From the NCBI GenBank assembly GCA_002384205.1, contig DGBH01000195.1:5296-10484 (forward strand): a DNA stretch of 5,189 bases, read 5' to 3'. Position 1 is the first letter of the stretch; each line of letters starts with the position of its first letter. Made by a program: the position numbers and the translations under genes. The notes under the pieces are model-generated. The model was not told the origin of the DNA, made no database searches, and worked only from the letters and a program-made list of their open reading frames with translations. Shown here in pieces: positions 1-5,189 of the stretch. The DNA comes from Bacteroidetes bacterium UBA4009 (lineage in GTDB: Bacteria > Bacteroidota > Bacteroidia > NS11-12g > UBA9320).

Positions 1-1847
1 CTTACTTTTACAAGTAGTTCTTCAATATTGAGTCCCTTTTTAGCGGAAATTTCTTGGCACTGATACTTGCCTCCCCATTCCTCAACTAATATATTCATGG
101 CAGATAAACCTTCTCTTACTCTGTCAGGGTTTGCGCCATCTTTGTCTATCTTATTGATAGCAAAAACAATAGGAACATTAGCTGCTTGCGCATGGCTAAT
201 AGCTTCTTTTGTTTGTGGCATAATGGTATCATCAGCAGCTATTACGATAATAGCGACGTCCGTCACTTTTGCTCCTCTGGCACGCATTGCGGTAAAAGCC
301 TCGTGACCAGGGGTATCTATGAAGGTCATTTTTTGACCAGTTTTCAACTTAACTTCGTAAGCTGCAACGTGTTGCGTTATACCTCCAGCCTCACCAGCGA
401 TAACATTTGCTTTTCGAATGTAATCCAATAAAGAAGTCTTACCGTGATCCACGTGACCCATTACCGTAACAATTGGATGTCTCGGTTTCAGATCCTCCTC
501 TTGATCTTCTTCTTGCTCTATCTCAATGGTTTCGTCAGCATCCACAAAGTTTACTTCGTATTCAAATTCTTCAGCAACTATTTGTATCGTTTCAGCATCA
601 AGTCGTTGATTGATGGAAACCATCATACCAAGCGAGAAACAAGCACCAATGATTTCGTTTACATTTACATCCATCATATTCGCAAGGTCATTTGCTGTAA
701 CAAACTCTGTTACAGATAGAATCTTACTTTCAACGATATCCTGAAGTTGTTTTTCTTCCCACTTTTTCTTGTGCTCTTCTCTTCTGAATTTCCTTGCTTT
801 TTGTCTAACCTTACCACCATGATTAGGAGCTTGTTTAGACGAAGTCATGGTTGCTAATGTCTTCTTTATTTTATCTTGAATTTCTTTTTGAGAAACTTCA
901 GTTTTTTCGTTACTTGGTCCAGTTCCTGTTGCAGAACGTGTTCCCGGTTTGTCGGGGCGCACTTTATCTGTACTTATCTTTTCGCCACGTATACGTTTAC
1001 GTTTTTGTTTTGGCTCGTTTGTATCTCTAGTACGCGTTTTCTTAACAGTAGGTTTTATTTCAACTTTACCTAATACCGTTGTTCCTTCCAGCTTAGAGTA
1101 CTCTGTTTTAATCTCAACAGGTTCGGCGGATTCTGGCGCTTCTGGAGTGCTTAAGATAGGAGTTTCTAAGATAGTTGAATCCTTAGTATCTTCATTTTGT
1201 TTAGGCTTACTGGACTTTAAGGAAGATTTATCGGACTCTTTCTTACTCAATTTCGGCTCTTTTTTCTTTGGGGCTTCTAATTTAATATTACCAAGAATCT
1301 TTAAGCTTCCCGCTTCTTGTAGTGCTTCTTGAGTAGATTCAGCTGAAGGAGCGATTGGCTTAGGCGTGATAATTTCTTCTTTGGCCACTTCCTGTTTCTC
1401 TGCTTTTACCACTACTTCTGACGTTTGGAGCTCTTCAACCACTATTGGTTGAGGAACAACTTGAGGTGTAGTCTGTTCAATAGATGCTTCGTTGACACCA
1501 CGAACGTCGAACTTGGGTGCGAATTTAGCGGAGGTGTCTTTTACGAAAAAAGTATCTTCTGGTGTAAATTCTTGTTTTGGAGGCTCAACTTTTTTGGTTT
1601 CAACAATTTCTGCCGTTTTAGCATCCTTGCGAATATTTATTTCCAGTTGTTGTGATTCCTCCTTAGCTTGCTTATCTTTTTGATAAAAACCTAGCAAGTC
1701 TTGATACATAGCTTCATCCAGTTTTGCTGTGATTTTTTGCTCCACTTCAAAACCTTTGTCTGAAAGGTGATCTACGATAGTTTTCCAACTAACATTGAAC
1801 TCTGTAGCAACCTTATTTACTCTATATGTCTTATTATTATTAGCCAT
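1..1847 (-). CDS. infB: Translation initiation factor IF-2, N-terminal 615 residues (3' end outside window)
   Basis: IF-2 is the cytoplasmic GTPase that places fMet-tRNA on the 30S subunit and promotes 50S joining. The frame stays open from the ATG at 1845-1847 to the window edge, so about 615 residues are visible and the C-terminal domains that bind fMet-tRNA are missing. Residues ~5-55 resemble an IF2_N module. Residues ~60-330 form a Lys/Glu/Pro/Ser/Thr-rich linker with a basic patch near 279-290 ([11 protein letters not shown]). Residues ~373-430 form a second IF2_N-like module ([10 protein letters not shown] at 380-389). The G domain follows: G1 GHVDHGKTS at 464-472, G2 GGITQH with Thr491, G3 DTPGHEAF at 511-518, G4 NKID at 565-568, and G5 SAKKG at 601-605. 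All catalytic motifs look intact. The gene is third in the rimP-nusA-infB operon, 50 nt after nusA. Identity rests directly on the motifs. Confidence 0.98.
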   Translation of the reverse strand, partial: MANNNKTYRVNKVATEFNVSWKTIVDHLSDKGFEVEQKITAKLDEAMYQDLLGFYQKDKQAKEESQQLEINIRKDAKTAEIVETKKVEPPKQEFTPEDTFFVKDTSAKFAPKFDVRGVNEASIEQTTPQVVPQPIVVEELQTSEVVVKAEKQEVAKEEIITPKPIAPSAESTQEALQEAGSLKILGNIKLEAPKKKEPKLSKKESDKSSLKSSKPKQNEDTKDSTILETPILSTPEAPESAEPVEIKTEYSKLEGTTVLGKVEIKPTVKKTRTRDTNEPKQKRKRIRGEKISTDKVRPDKPGTRSATGTGPSNEKTEVSQKEIQDKIKKTLATMTSSKQAPNHGGKVRQKARKFRREEHKKKWEEKQLQDIVESKILSVTEFVTANDLANMMDVNVNEIIGACFSLGMMVSINQRLDAETIQIVAEEFEYEVNFVDADETIEIEQEEDQEEDLKPRHPIVTVMGHVDHGKTSLLDYIRKANVIAGEAGGITQHVAAYEVKLKTGQKMTFIDTPGHEAFTAMRARGAKVTDVAIIVIAADDTIMPQTKEAISHAQAANVPIVFAINKIDKDGANPDRVREGLSAMNILVEEWGGKYQCQEISAKKGLNIEELLVKV

Positions 1848-1874
1848 CTATTGCTAAGCAGTGTTCGAAAATAG

Positions 1875-1894
1875 TACTTTAATGGTTTAAAGTA
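1875..1894 (-). promoter_or_regulatory. AT-rich hairpin in the nusA-infB spacer
   Basis: In the operon transcript this is a perfect 8-bp stem (UACUUUAA / UUAAAGUA) with the 4-nt loop ACCA. It starts 3 nt after the nusA stop codon and ends 27 nt before the infB ATG. It is followed by CUAUUUUCG, which is too poor in U, and the stem too poor in GC, to be a convincing terminator. It may mark an RNA processing or mRNA-stability site, or it may be chance in AT-rich sequence. The structure is seen in the sequence; any function is a guess. Confidence 0.3.
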
Positions 1895-1897
1895 TTA

Positions 1898-3133
1898 TTA
1901 TTCAAATTCTGCTTCTAGTATTTTCTTAATTTCTTCAATTGTTTCCTTCTCTAACTCAGTGCGCGATACCAAATCTGCATCACTCATATCAAGTACACTT
2001 TTGGCGGTATCAAGACCTATGCCTTTTAACTCATCTATGATCCAAGAATCTATTTCATCTACAAATTCATCTAAATCAACGTCCATGTCCTCGTCTTCGT
2101 TTGATTCTCTATAAACGTCAATAGTATAACCTACCAACTTACCTGCAAGTTTAATGTTATGTCCTCCCTTACCGATTGCAAGTGACACCTGATCTGCTGG
2201 TAAGAATACGTCTGCTTTTCCTGTTTTGTCGTCTAAGGTAATACTTGACACTTTTGCAGGGCTTAAACTTCTTTGTATAAGCAGTTGAATATTAGAGGTG
2301 TAGTTAATAACGTCTATGTTTTCGTTTTTCAACTCTCGCACAATGCCGTGTATTCTGCTTCCTTTCATACCTACACAAGCTCCTACTGGATCTATACGGT
2401 CATCATAACTTTCTACAGCTACTTTTGCACGTTCTCCAGGCTCTCTTACTATTTTCTTAACGGTAATTAGTCCATCAAGAATTTCAGGAACTTCTAATTC
2501 AAATAAACGCTCAAGAAACTCTGGAGCTGTTCTACTCAAGATGATTTTAGGATTTGAATTATACATTTCAACGCGAAGTACCACCGCACGCATGCTGTCT
2601 CCTTTTTTGAAGAAATCACGCGGAATCATTTCTCTTTTTGGGAGAATAAGTTCATTTCCTTCGTCATCCAAGATCATGATTTCATTTTTCCAAATTTGGT
2701 AAACTTCACCGGTTACAATTTCACCAACTCTATCTTTATATTTTTTGTAGAATTCGTCTTTTTCTAACTCTAGTACTCTAGATAATAGTGTTTGTCTGGC
2801 AGTAAGAATAGTTCTACGACCAAACTCAGCCATATCAATTTCCTGTATAGCTTCTTCACCTATTTCATAGTCTGCTTCTATTTTTTTAGCATCTTCTATA
2901 GTTATCTCTTTGTTGGGATCTTCTACTTCACCCATGTCCACAATCTCTCTATTCCTGTATATTTCAAGATCACCATTGTCGGTATTAACGATAACGTCAA
3001 AATTATCATCAGAACCATATTTTTTTCTAATCATGGTTCTAAATACGTCTTCGAGTACCCTCATCATAGTGGCTCGATCGATGTTTTTGAATTCTTTGAA
3101 TTCCGAGAAAGATTCTACTAATTGTAAGCTCAT
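1898..3133 (-). CDS. nusA: Transcription termination/antitermination factor NusA
   Basis: NusA binds RNA polymerase and nascent RNA, and modulates pausing, intrinsic termination and antitermination. The 411-residue product starts at ATG 3131-3133 and ends with TAA at 1898-1900. Domains in order: the polymerase-binding N-terminal domain (~1-130); an S1 domain (~134-200, beginning VGEIVTGEVYQI); KH1 (~203-280, with DPVGACVGMKGSRI at 248-261 and GMKG as its GXXG loop); and KH2 (~285-345, with AIGKGGHNIKLA at 319-330 and GKGG as its GXXG loop). After an acidic stretch (346-362) comes a single helix-hairpin-helix-like C-terminal segment (~363-409, ELKGIGLDTAKSVLDMS). The protein is shorter than E. 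coli NusA (495 residues), which has two acidic repeats at the C-terminus. The start lies 2 nt after the rimP stop, so the two genes are probably translationally coupled. Confidence 0.98.
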   Translation of the reverse strand: MSLQLVESFSEFKEFKNIDRATMMRVLEDVFRTMIRKKYGSDDNFDVIVNTDNGDLEIYRNREIVDMGEVEDPNKEITIEDAKKIEADYEIGEEAIQEIDMAEFGRRTILTARQTLLSRVLELEKDEFYKKYKDRVGEIVTGEVYQIWKNEIMILDDEGNELILPKREMIPRDFFKKGDSMRAVVLRVEMYNSNPKIILSRTAPEFLERLFELEVPEILDGLITVKKIVREPGERAKVAVESYDDRIDPVGACVGMKGSRIHGIVRELKNENIDVINYTSNIQLLIQRSLSPAKVSSITLDDKTGKADVFLPADQVSLAIGKGGHNIKLAGKLVGYTIDVYRESNEDEDMDVDLDEFVDEIDSWIIDELKGIGLDTAKSVLDMSDADLVSRTELEKETIEEIKKILEAEFE

Positions 3134-3135
3134 TT

Positions 3136-3591
3136 CTATTTTCGTTTAAAGGATATTTTTACTGTGCTGTTATTTATTTTTACAAACAGTATTGTTTGTG
3201 GTTCTGTTTTGTTTTTGCCCATAGCTTTAAGTATGGTTATACTTCCTTCGTTTACTTCTGTTAACTCCCCTTCTATGATTTCATCATCACAAGTTACGAT
3301 AAGGTCACGACCAATGTGCTGCTTATATTGACGAAGGTCAATAAGCGGTTGATCAGTTCCAGGAGAAGATATTTCATAACGAATGGGTGTTTCGTCTAAA
3401 TATTCTTCGTCCAGTATTCGTGATACTTTTCGGCTAAGGCGGGTACATAACTTTATATCCACCCCATTATCGCCATCAATGTAAAATCGCATACTCGTTT
3501 CAGCTTGGTTAGCATCTATGCCGACCAAAAAACAATTGGTTTCTACCAATTCTTCTTCAATTATCTTAGTTATAAGCTGTTTTAAACTCAA
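3136..3591 (-). CDS. rimP: Ribosome maturation factor RimP, probable TTG start
   Basis: RimP assists assembly of the 30S ribosomal subunit. The 151-residue product has the usual family length. The N-terminal alpha/beta domain (~1-82) ends in the signature YEISSPGTDQPL at 72-83, the counterpart of the SSPGxDRPL motif. The Sm-like C-terminal domain follows (~85-151, with GRDLIVTCDDEIIEGEL at 94-110). No ATG lies near the expected N-terminus. TTG at 3589-3591 gives the natural start of the family (SLKQLITKIIEEELVETNCFLV). The codon just upstream is ATT, and the frame beyond that runs into the terminator hairpin. There is no clear Shine-Dalgarno sequence; the bases before the start are A/U-rich. 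The gene is first in the operon with nusA and infB, which is the widespread order. Confidence 0.95.
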   Translation of the reverse strand: MSLKQLITKIIEEELVETNCFLVGIDANQAETSMRFYIDGDNGVDIKLCTRLSRKVSRILDEEYLDETPIRYEISSPGTDQPLIDLRQYKQHIGRDLIVTCDDEIIEGELTEVNEGSITILKAMGKNKTEPQTILFVKINNSTVKISFKRK

Positions 3592-3603
3592 AATTTTTGT
3601 AAG

Positions 3604-3628
3604 AAAAAAAGGGGCTTTAAACCCCTTT
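3604..3628 (-). terminator. Intrinsic-terminator structure in the rimP-nusA-infB leader (candidate attenuator)
   Basis: On the minus-strand RNA the order is AAAGGGG, UU, loop UAA, AG, CCCC, then U7 C UU. The core is four G-C pairs (3622-3625 with 3611-3614), extended inward by a U-G and a U-A pair and outward by up to three A-U pairs. The U tract is 3610-3604. On the plus strand the inner U-G pair becomes a C/A mismatch and the tail is interrupted (UUUCUUU), so the structure suits the rimP direction better. It ends about 12 nt before the rimP start and lies downstream of the predicted promoter, so the operon's own transcript would contain it. No upstream minus-strand gene precedes it for it to terminate. 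The structure is clear; an attenuator role is inferred. Confidence 0.75.
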
Positions 3629-3647
3629 CTTTGCTATTTTACTACTG

Positions 3648-3676
3648 CAAAAGTAACATTATTTTAACAAACACAA
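3648..3676 (-). promoter_or_regulatory. Bacteroidota-type promoter for rimP-nusA-infB
   Basis: Read on the minus strand, TACTTTTG (3655-3648) matches the Bacteroidota -7 box TAnnTTTG exactly. TTG (3676-3674) lies 18 nt upstream, a suitable spacing for the -33 element of the primary sigma factor in this phylum. Transcription would start roughly at 3640-3644, giving a leader of about 50 nt that contains the whole terminator-like hairpin. The match is seen in the sequence; the start site is inferred. Confidence 0.65.
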
Positions 3677-3715
3677 AAACATATATAAATACTCACCCGT
3701 TTTCCTCTAATTTCG

Positions 3716-4534
3716 ATGCTTAAAATGAAACGTCGAGTAATGGTTAATAAAAGCCCCGTACTATCTCTTATTTTTTTATGGATTGTAATAATAATTCTAG
3801 CCAATAGCAGTGGTAGCCCAGGGGGCTATACCGGTTCAAAATCAGACAATGGCACAACTTGTGCAAGCGGCAGCGGTTGTCATACTAGTCCTTCAAGTAC
3901 TATAACGTCTTCGGATATGATTAGTACAGATATTCCTATTTCTGGCTATATTCCAGGCAAACAATATACTGTTGTAATAAAAGCCGCCAAATCTGGTATC
4001 ACAAAATTTGGATTTGAAATAACATCGGAAGACAGTTTAGGCAATAGCGAAGGAACTTTTAGCAATTCTTCAGAGGTGAATATAAAATCAAATGGTAAGC
4101 GAGTAACGCATAAGTCCTCCAATAATTCAGGTTCAGGGAGCAAGTCATGGACATTTTCTTGGACGGCTCCCGTCAAAGGTTCTGGCAGTATACATTTTTT
4201 TGCCGCCGCTTTGGTAGCCAATAATAACGGAAACACATCCGGAGATAACGTTTTAATAGATACCCTTTCAATTGCAGAGGCTAGTATTTCCTCTACCGAT
4301 TTACTTAATTATGCAAAAATTACAATATATCCCAACCCCACTAGTAAACAATTAACTATTTCAGGCTACACGGGAGCAGCAGACTATACGGCTGTTTTTA
4401 ATTCTACCGGCAACTTGGTGTTCAAAGAAAACTATTCAACTACCTTAGACATTGCACATTTAGAAGCTGGGGTTTACTACCTTAAAATAGTTTCGGGCTA
4501 CACTAGCGTAACCCGCAGCTTTATTAAAAAGTAG
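3716..4534 (+). CDS. Secreted protein with Reelin-like/choice-of-anchor V type domain and T9SS type A sorting tail
   Basis: This is a 272-residue exported protein. A basic start (KMKRR) and a hydrophobic core at ~15-29 (VLSLIFLWIVIIILA) form a signal peptide with no lipobox Cys. The mature N-terminus carries GGYTGSKSDNGTTC (36-49) and then C49-x5-C55-H56. Residues ~65-190 look like a beta-sandwich, with THKSS (131-135) and FFAAALVANNNGNTSGD (161-177). This layout resembles the Reelin-like 'choice-of-anchor V' proteins of Bacteroidota. The C-terminus (~198-272) is a classic T9SS type A domain: ITIYPNPTSKQLTIS at 202-216, AGVYYLKI at 251-258, and a basic end. The protein would cross the outer membrane by T9SS and be released or anchored at the surface. 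Its ligand is unknown. ATGs at 3716, 3725 and 3740 are all in frame; 3725 gives a typical signal peptide after an A-rich stretch and is as likely as 3716. The gene is divergent from rimP and probably unrelated to it in function. Confidence 0.88.
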   Translation: MLKMKRRVMVNKSPVLSLIFLWIVIIILANSSGSPGGYTGSKSDNGTTCASGSGCHTSPSSTITSSDMISTDIPISGYIPGKQYTVVIKAAKSGITKFGFEITSEDSLGNSEGTFSNSSEVNIKSNGKRVTHKSSNNSGSGSKSWTFSWTAPVKGSGSIHFFAAALVANNNGNTSGDNVLIDTLSIAEASISSTDLLNYAKITIYPNPTSKQLTISGYTGAADYTAVFNSTGNLVFKENYSTTLDIAHLEAGVYYLKIVSGYTSVTRSFIKK

Positions 4535-4550
4535 TTAGCGACATCAACTA
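4526..4550 (-). terminator. Weak intrinsic terminator candidate after the methyltransferase gene
   Basis: On the minus-strand RNA, UAGUUG (4550-4545) pairs with UAACUA (4537-4532), including one G-U pair, around a 7-nt loop. One C and a U5 tract (4530-4526) follow. It lies 22 nt past the methyltransferase stop and overlaps the 3' end of the convergent plus-strand gene. The stem is short and AT-rich, so termination would be weak. No better terminator is visible between the two genes. Confidence 0.3.
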
Positions 4551-4572
4551 TGAAAAATCTGAAAGCAGTTAC

Positions 4573-5189
4573 TTATACCTTTTTTAATACGTATACGATG
4601 GAGCTGCTTTTCTTGAAAAATAGAATGGAGTTGAGCAGAGATAAAAGTCCAACCACTAAGGTTGCAGGCATAAAGCTAAATGATTTTTTATAGGAAGCGC
4701 TTATCAAACAATTATAGAAGGGATCCAATGGCAAATTGTGTTCTTTGACAACTTCAAAACCTCTGTCTTTCGCAAATTTAGTAAATGTCTCTGAGGTAAA
4801 ATGCCATAAATGTCGGGGTGTATCGTACCCATTCCAGTAGTTACGGTAATATTTTTCTTCTAAGCAAAGGTGATTAGGCATGGCAATAATTAGTATTCCG
4901 TCAGCAGTCAGTTTCTGGTTTAGCATGGCAAAATACTCATCGTAACTATATACATGTTCAAAAACGTGCCACATGGTAGCAATGTCAAACTGCTCAGAGA
5001 TCTCATTATTCAAAAATTGTGAGGGAGAATATGCGGTAATACCGAACTTTTTTTTGCAAAGGGCTACTGCTTTATCGCTTATTTCTACTCCGGCTACGGC
5101 TAGTCCATTTTGCTTCATAAAATGAATAAAATAACCAGAACCCGAACCGATGTCAAGTAACCTATTGCCCTTAGCGTGTTTTTTTATTA
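4573..5189 (-). CDS. Class I SAM-dependent methyltransferase, C-terminal part (5' end outside window)
   Basis: The frame is open from the window edge to TAA at 4573-4575, giving 204 visible residues. The Met codon at 5116-5118 is internal, because the SAM-binding motif I lies upstream of it: LLDIGSGSGYFIHFM at visible residues 10-24. The acidic residue that should contact the SAM ribose is Glu35 (VAGVEISD). The next conserved strand is FDIATMWHVFEHV (~67-79), followed by LIIAMPN (~99-105). A DTPRHLWHFT segment (122-131) is typical of Methyltransf_23-type enzymes, several of which sit in surface-polysaccharide or lipid gene sets. A hydrophobic stretch near the C-terminus (~173-191, MPATLVVGLLSLLNSILFF) could contact the membrane. 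The substrate cannot be read from the sequence. The upstream neighbours that might reveal the pathway are outside the window. Confidence 0.9.
   Translation of the reverse strand, partial: IKKHAKGNRLLDIGSGSGYFIHFMKQNGLAVAGVEISDKAVALCKKKFGITAYSPSQFLNNEISEQFDIATMWHVFEHVYSYDEYFAMLNQKLTADGILIIAMPNHLCLEEKYYRNYWNGYDTPRHLWHFTSETFTKFAKDRGFEVVKEHNLPLDPFYNCLISASYKKSFSFMPATLVVGLLSLLNSILFFKKSSSIVYVLKKV

Noticed and set aside
67..1683. Several open frames of 63-127 codons on the plus strand
   Set aside because: They lie wholly opposite infB, whose motifs are unambiguous, and their translations show no domain features. They are antisense shadows.
2273..3149. Three plus-strand open frames opposite nusA
   Set aside because: They are antisense to a clear nusA and their compositions (many Tyr/Phe/Ser) are typical of reverse-strand reading of coding DNA.
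3604..3628. Bidirectional terminator serving both strands
   Set aside because: On the plus strand the hairpin has a C/A mismatch and an interrupted U tail, and no plus-strand gene precedes it. The minus-strand reading is better supported.
3708..3715. TAATTTCG as a -7 box for the plus-strand gene
   Set aside because: It has one mismatch to TAnnTTTG, no TTG at the right distance upstream, and touches the first ATG. I found no convincing promoter for this gene.
3860..3885. c-type cytochrome heme site in the secreted protein
   Set aside because: The motif is C-x5-C-H, not C-x2-C-H, and no axial-ligand context is visible.
3946..4236. A 96-codon minus-strand open frame
   Set aside because: It lies inside the secreted-protein gene on the opposite strand and has no recognisable feature.
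4562..4610. Inverted repeat AAAGCAG / CTGCTTT spanning the methyltransferase stop
   Set aside because: The arms are 7 bp with a loop of about 35 nt and no following U tract, and one arm is in coding sequence. It is likely chance.
5116..5118. ATG as the start of the methyltransferase
   Set aside because: The frame continues upstream and encodes the SAM-binding motif LLDIGSGSG, so the true start is beyond the window edge.

Overview
The window looks like chromosome of a member of the Bacteroidota. Three things point there: a type IX secretion (T9SS) type A sorting tail on the plus-strand gene, a TAnnTTTG/TTG promoter of the Bacteroidota type, and AT-rich DNA whose starts lack clear Shine-Dalgarno sequences. 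I cannot place it to genus.

Positions 1-3591, read on the minus strand, carry the conserved transcription/translation operon in the order rimP (ribosome maturation factor), nusA (transcription elongation/termination factor) and infB (translation initiation factor IF-2, cut by the window edge at residue 615). rimP and nusA are separated by only 2 nt. nusA and infB are separated by 50 nt holding an AT-rich hairpin.

Positions 3592-3715 are a 124-bp divergent intergenic region. It holds a well-matched Bacteroidota promoter facing rimP. Between that promoter and the rimP start lies a complete intrinsic-terminator structure (GC hairpin plus U7) on the rimP strand. A terminator inside the leader of an operon that encodes NusA suggests autogenous attenuation. 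This is the most interesting signal in the window.

Positions 3716-4534, plus strand, encode a secreted protein with a signal peptide, a Reelin-like 'choice-of-anchor V' type domain and a C-terminal T9SS sorting domain. Positions 4573-5189, minus strand, hold the C-terminal part of a class I SAM-dependent methyltransferase that runs off the window edge. The two genes converge, and a weak terminator candidate lies between them. I saw no tRNA, rRNA, mobile element or CRISPR array.

Apart from the possible attenuator, this is ordinary core genome beside two accessory genes. I see no evidence for a wholly new multi-gene system.
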